Positions 1 to 6,366 of a stretch of DNA of 10,537 nucleotides are shown here, piece after piece. The position numbers and the translations under genes are program-made. This DNA comes from Acetobacteraceae bacterium (GTDB lineage Bacteria; Pseudomonadota; Alphaproteobacteria; Acetobacterales; Acetobacteraceae), in contig JADGHI010000094.1 in NCBI GenBank assembly GCA_019689515.1, forward strand, positions 1-10,537. The letters run 5' to 3'. Positions within the stretch are counted from its first letter, which is position 1, and each line of letters starts with the position of its first letter. Under the pieces are notes generated by a model, which was not told the DNA's origin, did no database searches, and was given only the letters and a program-made list of their open reading frames with translations.

Positions 1-1
1 C

Positions 2-514
2 TCCTACGCCTCCTCCGGCACGGGGACGACGACGCACACGGCGACGGAGCTGTTCCGCCTCGCTGCCGGCATCGAGTTGCTGCACGTGCCCTACCGCGGC
101 AGCGGCCCGGCGATGAACGACCTGATGGCCGGCACGGTGCAGATCATGGTGGACCAGATCGCGGGCTCGATCGGCCAGATCCGCGACGGGCGCATCCGTG
201 CGCTGGCGGTGACCGGTGCGCGGCGCCACGCGCTGCTGCCGGATGTGCCGACGGTGGTGGAGGAAGGCCTGCCGGGCGCGCAGGCCTCGTCCTGGGGCGC
301 GATCATGGCACCCGCAGGCACTCCGGCGCCGGCCATCGCGCGCCTCGCCGCGGCGGTGCGCGAGGCGGTGGAGCAGCCCACGGTGCGCACGCGCATGGCG
401 AATGCGGGCGCGGACCCCGCGGCCTCGACGCCGGAGGAGCTGGCGGCGTTCATCCGCTCCGAGTCGGAGAAGTGGGGGCGCGTGGTGCGCGAGGCGCGGA
501 TCAGGGTGGAGTAG
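2..514 (+). CDS. TctC/Bug-type solute-binding protein, 3' part (5' end outside window)
   Basis: The reading frame is open from base 2 to the TAG at 512-514 and gives 170 residues, the C-terminal half of a receptor family that is normally about 320 residues long. The match is to the periplasmic receptor of tripartite tricarboxylate transporters. Visible family signatures are the THTATELF stretch, HVPYRGSGPAMNDL, the RALAVTG strand, the LLPDVPTVVEEG loop and the EKWGRVV C-terminal helix. It aligns without gaps to the next receptor (1034-2005), with about 107 of 170 residues identical by hand count, so the two are tandem paralogues. The ligand is unknown; family members bind carboxylates and other small acids. 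No tctA or tctB lies beside it. A short hairpin follows the stop. Whether the missing upstream part is intact cannot be judged here. Confidence 0.9.
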   Translation, partial: SYASSGTGTTTHTATELFRLAAGIELLHVPYRGSGPAMNDLMAGTVQIMVDQIAGSIGQIRDGRIRALAVTGARRHALLPDVPTVVEEGLPGAQASSWGAIMAPAGTPAPAIARLAAAVREAVEQPTVRTRMANAGADPAASTPEELAAFIRSESEKWGRVVREARIRVE

Positions 515-524
515 CCGCCGCTCC

Positions 525-539
525 CGCCGCATCGCGGCG
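525..539 (+). terminator. Candidate hairpin terminator after the first receptor
   Basis: A perfect 6-bp GC stem (CGCCGC at 525-530, GCGGCG at 534-539) closes a 3-base loop and starts 10 bases after the stop codon. It is followed by TTGT, only a hint of a U-tract. It is plausible as a short transcription terminator for the receptor at 2-514, but hairpins of this size are common by chance at this GC content. Confidence 0.35.
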
Positions 540-549
540 TTGTGGGCAG

Positions 550-732
550 GGGCGGCCACGCGGCCTTCGGCATCGCCTCCATCGCGCTGGGATCCGGCTC
601 GGCGGTCGCTTCCTGCCCCGGCGTGCCCGGCGAATCCAGCGCCGGCATCCCCTCGCGGATCGGCAGCCGTGGCCCGCGCGGCGTGCCGGCGCAGAGGCTC
701 GGGCGCGCTTCCATAGCCGCACCGCTGCAACC
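550..732 (-). pseudogene. Remnant of the 3' end of an enolase-superfamily gene
   Basis: Read on the minus strand, 714 down to 550 encodes 55 residues that align without gaps to residues 425-479 of the intact enzyme at 2043-3485. By hand count 39 of 55 are identical. Shared pieces include the TPRGP motif, IREGM, ALDS and the AMPK/WPP end. The remnant has no stop where the intact gene has TGA (CTG and further sense codons follow WPP). Upstream of codon 425 a 1-base deletion breaks the frame, and similarity fades out near 732. The first roughly 420 codons, with all catalytic residues, are missing, so it cannot make a working enzyme. It marks an old tandem duplication of receptor plus enolase 3' end. 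A minus-strand open frame runs on antisense into the receptor, but that is a GC-rich shadow. Confidence 0.82.
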
Positions 733-740
733 GATGACTT

Positions 741-767
741 GCGCCGATCGTGACGTGCGCTCGGCGC
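741..767. repeat. 7-bp inverted repeat with 13-base spacer
   Basis: GCGCCGA at 741-747 is the exact reverse complement of TCGGCGC at 761-767. It could be a regulator operator or a stem-loop upstream of the second receptor. No known binding consensus is recognised. Confidence 0.3.
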
Positions 768-863
768 TTGTCCCGGCGCTCGATCTCCAAGGGATTCGTT
801 GGGATCGAGCCGCTCTCGCGCTGCTGGTGATCGCAGGGTCCGGACAAGCTCCTCACTGTCATG

Positions 864-885
864 AAGCGGTGCCATGCCACCGCTT
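864..885. repeat. 8-bp inverted repeat, stem-loop in receptor leader
   Basis: AAGCGGTG at 864-871 pairs exactly with CACCGCTT at 878-885 across a 6-base loop. No T-run follows. It could be a factor-dependent terminator of upstream transcription or an operator about 150 bases before the receptor start. Confidence 0.4.
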
Positions 886-1001
886 GCTGTGGCCGGAACG
901 CCCGGTTCCGCTGCTGTCGCGGCCATTCGCGGGACGGGTGGACGAGTGACATCACTTCGGAGATATCGCGCCGGCCCTTGGGGGGTGGGGGATACCGAGA
1001 C

Positions 1002-1016
1002 CGCTCCTTCGGGGCG
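1002..1016 (+). promoter_or_regulatory. Small hairpin abutting the Shine-Dalgarno of the second receptor
   Basis: CGCTCC (1002-1007) can pair with GGGGCG (1011-1016) around a TTC loop, with one G-U pair. The stem ends one base before the AAGGAG at 1018. If it forms in the mRNA it would sit against the ribosome site and could influence initiation or mRNA stability. This is a structural observation only. Confidence 0.3.
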
Positions 1017-1017
1017 C

Positions 1018-1023
1018 AAGGAG
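1018..1023 (+). promoter_or_regulatory. Ribosome binding site of the second receptor
   Basis: AAGGAG lies 10 bases before the ATG at 1034. It is the strongest Shine-Dalgarno match in this part of the window and fixes the receptor start. Confidence 0.75.
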
Positions 1024-1033
1024 ACTCTACTCA

Positions 1034-2005
1034 ATGATTCGCCGTCGCACTCTTCTCTCCACTGCCATGCTTGCGCCTGTCGGCGCCCGGGCCGAACAGG
1101 TGAGATGGGCCCCGAACCGCCCGATCCGCTTCATCGTTCCCTATGCCGCCGGCGGCAGCACCGACGTCGCCACCCGCATCCTGGCGGACAAGATGACGGA
1201 GATCCTGGGCCAGGCCGTGGTAGTGGAGAACCGCGGCGGTTCCGGCGGCAACATCGGCGGCGAGATCGTCGCGCGCGCCGAGCCGGACGGGCACACGCTG
1301 CTGATGTCGGGCACGGGCCTGCTCACCACCAACCGGCACATCTACCGCAGCATGTCCTTCGATCCGGCGAAGGACCTGGCGCCGATCTCGCTCGCCTACA
1401 CCTCCGACATGGTGATCGTCGTGAATCCCCGCGTTCCGGCGAACACGCTGCAGGAGTTCGTGGCCCTGGCCAAGGCGAGGCCGGGCGAGCTTTCCTTCGG
1501 CTCGTCGGGGCACGGTGCCTCGACCCACACGGCTGCCGAGCTGTTCAAGATCGCCGCCGGGATCGACCTGCTGCACGTGCCCTATCGCGGCAGTGGTGCG
1601 GCCATGAACGACCTCATCGCCGGCAACATCCATATGATCCTGCTGCAGATCGCGGGCGCCGTGGGCAACATCCGCGCCGGGCAGGTCCGCGCCCTGGCCG
1701 TCACGGGGCCACGCCGCTACCCGCTGCTGCCGGAGGTGCCGAGCATCGCCGAGGCGGGCTGGCCCGAGGCGGTCTCCACCTCCTGGGGGGCCGTGATGAC
1801 GACCGCGGGCACGCCGCAGCCGGCCATCCGGCGCCTCAACGAAGTGATCCGTCAGGCGCTGGCCTCGGAGACGGTCCAGGAGCGGTTCAGGAACGCCGGC
1901 GTGGACGGCGTGTCCTCCACGCCCGAGGAGCTTGCCGATTTCATCCGCGCCGAGACGGAGAAGTGGGGGCGCGTGGTGCGCGAGGCGCAGATCAGGGTGG
2001 AGTAG
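1034..2005 (+). CDS. TctC/Bug-type periplasmic solute-binding protein
   Basis: The product has 323 residues, normal full length for the TTT receptor family. The start is set by a good Shine-Dalgarno. Residues 1-20 form a short export signal with an RRR run at 3-5, a hydrophobic core and an ARA-type cleavage site. The mature protein begins with the family hallmark FIVPYAAGGSTD (33-44). VENRGGSGGNIGG, DGHTLL, STHTAAELF, VPYRGSGAAMNDL, RALAVTG and the EKWGRVV end follow. TTT receptors bind a small organic acid in the periplasm and deliver it to a TctA/TctB membrane pair. None is adjacent here, so this is an orphan receptor. It converges on the catabolic operon at 2043-5349 with 37 bases between the stops, which suggests but does not prove a related substrate. 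It is the better preserved relative of the truncated receptor at 2-514. Ligand unknown. Confidence 0.93.
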   Translation: MIRRRTLLSTAMLAPVGARAEQVRWAPNRPIRFIVPYAAGGSTDVATRILADKMTEILGQAVVVENRGGSGGNIGGEIVARAEPDGHTLLMSGTGLLTTNRHIYRSMSFDPAKDLAPISLAYTSDMVIVVNPRVPANTLQEFVALAKARPGELSFGSSGHGASTHTAAELFKIAAGIDLLHVPYRGSGAAMNDLIAGNIHMILLQIAGAVGNIRAGQVRALAVTGPRRYPLLPEVPSIAEAGWPEAVSTSWGAVMTTAGTPQPAIRRLNEVIRQALASETVQERFRNAGVDGVSSTPEELADFIRAETEKWGRVVREAQIRVE

Positions 2006-2232
2006 GGACCGGCCGAAGGCGGGCGGCGGCGGGAGACGGAAGTCACCGCGGCGGCCAGTCCGCCTTCGGCATCTCCTCCATCGCCGCGTAGTCCGGCTCT
2101 ACCGTCGCCCCTAGCCCCGGCGTATCCAGCGAATCCAGCGCCAGCATCCCCTCGCGGATCGCGAGCCACGGCCCGCGCGGCGTGTCGGCGTAGAGGTCCG
2201 GGTGCGCTTCCATGAAGCGCACCGCCTCCACC
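1493..2232. repeat. Tandem segmental duplication, copy B (intact)
   Basis: This is the counterpart of copy A at 2-732. It holds the C-terminal half of the complete receptor plus the 3' end of the intact enolase gene. A 48-base block at 1958-2005 differs from 467-514 at a single base, although the receptor proteins are only about 63% identical overall. Confidence 0.8.
2012..2070. terminator. Inverted repeat between convergent genes, candidate bidirectional terminator
   Basis: An 11-bp perfect inverted repeat pairs 2012-2022 (GCCGAAGGCGG) with 2060-2070 (CCGCCTTCGGC), enclosing 37 bases. It spans the convergent ends of the receptor and the enolase gene. The right arm lies inside the last enolase codons. 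The long loop and the lack of a T-run make it less typical than a simple intrinsic terminator. In copy A the right arm is largely kept (GCCTTCGGC near 562) but the left arm is absent. Confidence 0.4.
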
Positions 2233-3485
2233 TTTGGCCGCCCGGCGAATCCGTCCACGAAGTGGTGCCCGTTGCGCTCCACATGCGGCAGGCCGAGCAG
2301 CGCCACCAGCGCCAGGTCCTGCTGCACGCACACGCCGGCCAGCGTCGTGAGGTCCTCGGCGGACATGAAGTAGCGCGCCCCGCCGCCCTCCGTCGCGTTC
2401 CACGCCCGGCAGCGCGCGAGGTTGATCAGCGACCGCCACACCCCCTTGCACGCCTTGCTCGACACGCCGGCATAGCCCAGCGCCTTCGCACGCACGAAGG
2501 CATCCAGCTCGCCGTCGCTCTCGTCGATGATCACGGGACGCGCGGCGGCGAGCGCCGCCATGCTCGTCTCCAGCGCCTGGGCGCGCTGCACGGGCTGCTC
2601 GATGAACAGGATCGACTCGCGCAGCTGGTCGAGCCGCCGCTCCGCCTCCATCGCGCGCCAGAGCGCCGCGGCGCCCTCCGCGTCCGCATATTGTTCGTTG
2701 CCGTCGAGCGTCGCGTGGTAGCCGCCGGGCAGACGATCGAGCACCGCGGCGATGCGCGAAAGCCGCTCGACATCCGCCGCCACGTCGCCGCCGACCTTCA
2801 GCTTGAAGTAGCGGTGGCGGTAGGTGGTGACGACCTCCTCCAGCGTCTCCGGCAGGCCGTCGCCGACGCGCTCCGCCTGGTCGGCGGCGGTGATGGGGTC
2901 CGCGAGGCCCACCGTGTGCCGCGCATGCACCCGCCGCAGCGGCGCGAGGCCCGCGAGCATCGCCGCGAAGTCGAAGTCTGCGAGGTCGGGCGCCACCGGA
3001 TGCGGTGCCATCCCGCCGATGTTCGCGCGCATCCCGGCCCAGAAGCTCACGCTGTGCAGCTTCAGCAGCGCGTCGAGGGCCGCGCGGTCCACCAGCGCGC
3101 GGCCGTAGCTCGCGACGAGTGGGTTCAGGCCCTCCCGCGCGCCGGCCGCGACCTGCTCCGCACAGGTGTCCGCGAAGTGCCCGAATGCGGTGTTCGTCCC
3201 CGCCGCCAGCGACGCCTCGCCCGCGAGTTCCAGCGCGCGGCGGAGCTGGTGTTCGTTCTGCGCATCGGTCCAGCGCGGGTCCTTGTCGAACCACTTGGCG
3301 GCGAGCGTCTCGGCCGCGACGCCCCAGCCCTCGCGCCCGTCTTCCGTGCGGATGCGCGCGCGCAGCACCGCCTGGCGGCCATGCGTGACGGTGATCATGC
3401 CGAAGCGGAAGGGCAGGCGAAGCCGGAACGGCCATTCGCGCCGCACGATCGCGACGATGCGGAAGCGTGGTGCTGCGGCGGTCAT
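2043..3485 (-). CDS. Enolase-superfamily enzyme, mandelate racemase/muconate lactonizing type
   Basis: The product has 480 residues. The superfamily abstracts the proton next to a carboxylate with a divalent metal, giving dehydration, racemisation or cycloisomerisation. The barrel shows the expected residues in order: KLK at 228-230 (general base region), D261 in LDGNEQY, E296 in FIEQP and D321/E322 in IIDES as metal ligands. K344 in SSKACKG is the opposite base and E377 lies in MSAED. A lysine on both sides points to the muconate-lactonizing-type subgroup rather than a His-Asp mandelate racemase. At 480 residues it is longer than the usual 360-400, with extra sequence between the capping domain and barrel and at the C-terminus. 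The ATG overlaps the upstream stop as ATGA, and an AGGAGGG ribosome site lies at 3492-3498. It is the last gene of the minus-strand operon. Its own 3' end is duplicated at 550-732. Substrate unknown; an acid-sugar dehydratase role is inferred from context. Confidence 0.88.
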   Translation of the reverse strand: MTAAAPRFRIVAIVRREWPFRLRLPFRFGMITVTHGRQAVLRARIRTEDGREGWGVAAETLAAKWFDKDPRWTDAQNEHQLRRALELAGEASLAAGTNTAFGHFADTCAEQVAAGAREGLNPLVASYGRALVDRAALDALLKLHSVSFWAGMRANIGGMAPHPVAPDLADFDFAAMLAGLAPLRRVHARHTVGLADPITAADQAERVGDGLPETLEEVVTTYRHRYFKLKVGGDVAADVERLSRIAAVLDRLPGGYHATLDGNEQYADAEGAAALWRAMEAERRLDQLRESILFIEQPVQRAQALETSMAALAAARPVIIDESDGELDAFVRAKALGYAGVSSKACKGVWRSLINLARCRAWNATEGGGARYFMSAEDLTTLAGVCVQQDLALVALLGLPHVERNGHHFVDGFAGRPKVEAVRFMEAHPDLYADTPRGPWLAIREGMLALDSLDTPGLGATVEPDYAAMEEMPKADWPPR

Positions 3486-4303
3486 GGGCGGCCCTCCTGC
3501 AGCCCGCGCAGGTAGCCGATCGCGCGCGCGGCGCAGCCCGGCCCGTCCGGCAGGTATTCGAACGGCTCCACCGCGCAATCGCCGGCGTAGCCGGACCGGC
3601 GCAGCGCGGCGAGGATCGGGCCGAAGCGGTCGGTCCCTTGGCCCGGGCCGCGGCGGTTGCGGTCGTTCAGGTGCACATGCGCGATGAGGCCGGTCGGCAC
3701 CCAGCGTTCCAGCAGCGCGGCGGCGGACTCCGCCTCGCCGTTCCCGGCGGCGCAGACGTCCAGCATGGTACGCAGCGCCGGCACGCCGATGCGGCGCACC
3801 ACCTCCGCTGCCTCCGCGACATTCGTCACCCAGTTCGTCTCGCGCGGCGCGAGGGGTTCCAGGCAATAGATCAGCTCCGCACGGCCGGCCCACTCCCCGG
3901 CGCGCGCCATCGCCTCCTCCGCGCGCCGCGCGTCGTCCGGCGCCTCCACCCGCCGCTGTCGCGGCGAGCCGTGCACCAGCAGCCGCGCGCCGAGATCGGC
4001 GGCCAGACCGATCAGCCGCTCCATCACGTCGAGTGTGCGCGCGCGCACCGCCGCGTCGCCGCTTGTGATCGAGAGCCCCGCCGGCGCCACCAGCAGCCAG
4101 TGCAGCGAGGTGATCGCGATCCCCGCCTCCGCCGCCGCCCGCCGCACCTCCGCGCGCCGCTCGGCGGAAAGCCGGTGCGGCGCCTCGCGGTCCAGGGTGA
4201 AGGGTGCGATCTCGATGCCGTCATAGCCGAGCGCGGCGGCGAGCGCGCATTGCCGCGCGAAGGGCAGATCCGCGACCACCTCGTTGCAGAGTGCGATGCG
4301 CAT
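3482..4303 (-). CDS. Sugar phosphate isomerase/epimerase family TIM-barrel protein
   Basis: The product has 273 residues and matches the xylose-isomerase-like TIM barrel (AP endonuclease 2 family, as in tagatose 3-epimerases and IolE/IolI-type enzymes). Candidate metal ligands fall where the family has them: E149 in CLEPL, D182 in MLDVC, H211 in HVHLND and E246 in AVEPFEY. H68 and H111 are further candidate active-site residues. The RRGPGQGTDRF loop after H211 is typical of the family. The start is the ATG at 4303-4301, with a GGAGGAGG-like ribosome site at 4311-4318. The ATG shares one base with the upstream stop (TGATG), and its own stop overlaps the next start as ATGA, so all three genes are translationally coupled. 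It is expected to be a cytoplasmic isomerase or epimerase (less likely a dehydratase) in the same pathway. Exact reaction unknown. Confidence 0.88.
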   Translation of the reverse strand: MRIALCNEVVADLPFARQCALAAALGYDGIEIAPFTLDREAPHRLSAERRAEVRRAAAEAGIAITSLHWLLVAPAGLSITSGDAAVRARTLDVMERLIGLAADLGARLLVHGSPRQRRVEAPDDARRAEEAMARAGEWAGRAELIYCLEPLAPRETNWVTNVAEAAEVVRRIGVPALRTMLDVCAAGNGEAESAAALLERWVPTGLIAHVHLNDRNRRGPGQGTDRFGPILAALRRSGYAGDCAVEPFEYLPDGPGCAARAIGYLRGLQEGRP

Positions 4304-5349
4304 CACCCCGCCTCCTCCAGCGACACCATTCGCCCCTCTTGAGCGGAACGCCGCGCCGCGTCCAGCAGGCGTGCGGGCAGCACGGCGCCGGAGATCAGGT
4401 CGGCCTCCGGCGTGCGGCGGAGCTTCACGCAGGTGAGAAAGTGCAACAGTTCCGCTTCGACCACCTGCACCGGATCGGCGGGCGGGAGGCCCACCACGTC
4501 GCGCGGCCTGTAGTCCGGCAGCCAGGCGCCGTTCTCCGCGGGACGGTGGCGGCCGCGGCGCAGCATGAAGGTCTCCGCGGCGAAGTCGATCTCGGCGAGG
4601 GCGTCGCGGCCGGCCACGATCACCTCCTTGCGCGTCTCGGCGCCCGGCACGACGGCGTCGAGCCAGCGCCCGGGCAGCACGCAGCCGGCCTCGATGAATC
4701 CGATCGCGCCGTCGGCAAAGCGAAGCTGGATCAGCGCCAGGTCCTCGCGCCCGCGCCCGAGCGGGTCGGCGAGCTGCGCGAAGACCTGCGTCACCGGCAC
4801 GCCGGCGAGCCAGGGCAGCAGGTCGGCGAAGTGCACCGCGTCGTTCAGCAGCGCCCCGGAATCGCCGCGCGCCCGCTTCAGCCCGGAGAAGCGCGCCAGA
4901 AGGCAATGCAGCGGGCCGAACATGCCGCGCAGGATCAGGCGCTTCAGCGTCAGCGCCCTGGGGTGGAAGCGGAAATACAGCCCGACCTGGACGATGCGCC
5001 CACGCTCGCGCGCCAGCTCCGCGAGGCGTTCCGCCTCGGCCGCGGTCTCCACCGCCGGCTTCTCGAGGAACAGGTCGCGGTCGGCGCGCAGCACCATCTC
5101 GGCGAGCCTGGCGTGGGTCGGCACCGGTGTCGCGACGATCGCTGCGGCGCAGCGCGCCAGGCCGTCCTCGACGCTGTCGACGAAGCGCAGGCCGGGGAAC
5201 TCCGCCGCCGCGGCGGCGCGCATCGCCGGATCGGGGTCGTGGACGACGACGCTCTGCACGCGCCTGATATTCGCGAGCGCGCGCAGATGCACCCGCCCGA
5301 AGGCGCCGCAGCCGAGCAGCAGCAGACGCGGCGCATCCTCGCCCAGCAT
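4303..5349 (-). CDS. Gfo/Idh/MocA-family NAD(P)-dependent oxidoreductase
   Basis: The product has 348 residues, usual length for the family that oxidises or reduces hydroxyl groups of sugars, inositols and their derivatives. The N-terminal Rossmann fold shows GCGAFGRVH (13-21) and an acidic residue (D38) at the end of the second strand. FLEKP (94-98) carries the conserved lysine K97. The catalytic segment GALLNDAVHF supplies D170 and H173 in the family D-x-x-H arrangement. The C-terminal half is the usual alpha/beta dimerisation domain. It is the first gene of the three-gene operon. Within the operon it would provide the redox step next to an isomerase/epimerase and an enolase-type enzyme. 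The ATG at 5349-5347 has no strong Shine-Dalgarno close by, and no other in-frame ATG, GTG or TTG is seen just upstream. Substrate unknown. Confidence 0.9.
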   Translation of the reverse strand: MLGEDAPRLLLLGCGAFGRVHLRALANIRRVQSVVVHDPDPAMRAAAAAEFPGLRFVDSVEDGLARCAAAIVATPVPTHARLAEMVLRADRDLFLEKPAVETAAEAERLAELARERGRIVQVGLYFRFHPRALTLKRLILRGMFGPLHCLLARFSGLKRARGDSGALLNDAVHFADLLPWLAGVPVTQVFAQLADPLGRGREDLALIQLRFADGAIGFIEAGCVLPGRWLDAVVPGAETRKEVIVAGRDALAEIDFAAETFMLRRGRHRPAENGAWLPDYRPRDVVGLPPADPVQVVEAELLHFLTCVKLRRTPEADLISGAVLPARLLDAARRSAQEGRMVSLEEAG

Positions 5350-5477
5350 GGCGCGCAGTGGACGCTGCCCTCCCGCCCCTCGTCAAGCGGATCCACCCGA
5401 TCGGCAGTAGCCGGACGCAACAAGGGTCGGCGCGGCGGCTTGACGGACCGCCCGGGTGCGTGGAGCGTCGGCGCCGA
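5350..5477. promoter_or_regulatory. Divergent promoter region (catabolic operon / acetyltransferase)
   Basis: These 128 bases separate two divergent transcription units, so promoters for both must lie here or overlap the starts. TTGACG -35-like hexamers occur on the minus strand (5386-5381) and the plus strand (5440-5445). Neither has a convincing -10 at 16-18 bases. If used, each would give a very short 5' leader. No regulator gene adjoins the operon. Confidence 0.35.
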
Positions 5478-6356
5478 ATGCACGACTTCCGGCCCCTGAG
5501 CGAATCCGACCTGCCGCGCGCTGCCGCGCTCTCCGCCCTCATCGGCTGGAACCAGGTCCAGGCGGATTGGGCGCTGTTCCTGCGCGGCGGCGCGGTGCGC
5601 ACGCTCGACGACGGCGACCCCGCCGGCGCCGCGCCCCCCGCCGCCACCGCCGCGACCATCCGGTACGGAGCCGAGCTCGCCTGGATCGCGATGGTGCTGG
5701 TGCGGCCGGATCGCCGGCGCGCGGGGCTGGCGACTGCCCTGATGCGCTGGGCGGTGGAGTCGCTGCGCGGCGTGCCCTGCGTCGGCCTCGACGCGACGCC
5801 GGCGGGGCGCGAGGTCTATCGCCGCCTCGGCTTCCGCGACGTCTGGGGGTTCCGCCGCTGGGCCATGCCGGAGGCGCTGCCGGCGGAGCCGGGCGGCGTC
5901 CCGCTCCGCCCGCTGCGGGAGGCCGACTGGCCGGCGCTCTGCGCGCTCGACGCGGCGGCGTCCGGCGCGCCGCGCGAGACCCTGCTGCGCGATTTCGCCG
6001 CGCGGATGCCGCGTGCCGCGCTGGTCGCGGTGGACGCGGCGGACATGCCGCGCGGCTTCGTGCTGGCGCGCGACGGGCTGCGCGCGCCGCAGATCGGCCC
6101 CGTTATCGCGCCCGACGAGCCCACGGCGCGCGCGCTGATCGCCGCCGCCCTCGCGGCACTGCCGCCCCCTGCCGCGCCCGGCGCGCCGCGCGCGGTGGCG
6201 GGCCTGCGCGACGCGGCCACCGGCATCGCCGCTTGGTGCGCCGCGCATGGCGCGGTCGAGCAGCGGCCCTTCACCCGCATGGTGCTCGAGCCCGCGGCCG
6301 CGCCGCCTGGCGATCCCGCGCCGATGGTCGCCGTCGCGGGGCCGGAATTCGGCTGA
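5478..6356 (+). CDS. GNAT-family N-acetyltransferase with C-terminal accessory domain
   Basis: The product has 292 residues from the ATG at 5478. An in-frame GTG at 5460 would add six residues (VERRRR), and longer upstream extensions look non-coding. The N-terminal GNAT domain (about 1-130) shows the acetyl-CoA binding motif in VRPDRRRAGLATAL (R80, G83, A85). The motif-B region LDATPAGREVYRRLGF at 105-120 follows. The C-terminal half (about 140-270) resembles the second domain of YitH-like two-domain acetyltransferases and ends with the FTRMVL stretch. The acceptor cannot be predicted; the family acetylates amines of small molecules or proteins. It is divergent from the catabolic operon and 111 bases upstream of the TTT operon, so it is probably its own unit. 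No functional link to either is evident. Confidence 0.85.
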   Translation: MHDFRPLSESDLPRAAALSALIGWNQVQADWALFLRGGAVRTLDDGDPAGAAPPAATAATIRYGAELAWIAMVLVRPDRRRAGLATALMRWAVESLRGVPCVGLDATPAGREVYRRLGFRDVWGFRRWAMPEALPAEPGGVPLRPLREADWPALCALDAAASGAPRETLLRDFAARMPRAALVAVDAADMPRGFVLARDGLRAPQIGPVIAPDEPTARALIAAALAALPPPAAPGAPRAVAGLRDAATGIAAWCAAHGAVEQRPFTRMVLEPAAAPPGDPAPMVAVAGPEFG

Positions 6357-6366
6357 CGCCTTCGCC

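Larger units (their letters stand above)
2..732. repeat. Tandem segmental duplication, copy A (receptor + enolase 3' remnant)
   Basis: This stretch is collinear with 1493-2232. The receptor codons match at a constant offset of 1491 bases up to the shared stop. The downstream antisense enolase tail matches at an offset of 1499, shifting to 1500 beyond base 714. Together these show one ancestral duplication that covered the receptor gene and the 3' end of its convergent neighbour. Copy A has lost the rest of the enolase gene. The left border lies outside the window. Confidence 0.8.
733..1017. other. Non-coding leader between the remnant and the second receptor
   Basis: I see no convincing gene in these 285 bases. 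The open frames crossing it are arginine/alanine/proline-rich shadows with no family signature. Codon bias here is weaker than in the flanking genes. Three inverted repeats can be seen (741-767, 864-885, 1002-1016). It must contain the promoter for the receptor at 1034, but no -35/-10 pair is good enough for me to name one. It may also be the remains of the lost part of the duplicated segment. Confidence 0.5.

Noticed and set aside
542..949. A 135-residue plus-strand open frame across the gap between the receptors
   Set aside because: It runs antisense over the enolase remnant, has no family motif and is of the Ala/Arg/Pro-rich type that long chance frames in this GC-rich DNA give.
2043..3893. 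A 616-residue version of the enolase protein with an N-terminal extension
   Set aside because: The extra 136 residues overlap the isomerase gene out of frame. The ATG at 3485 has an AGGAGGG site and the usual ATGA overlap.
3482..5659. A 725-residue minus-strand frame that could suggest a fusion of the isomerase with upstream sequence
   Set aside because: Only its last 273 codons resemble a protein family. The earlier part lies over the oxidoreductase gene in another frame, and a proper ATG with a Shine-Dalgarno exists at 4303.
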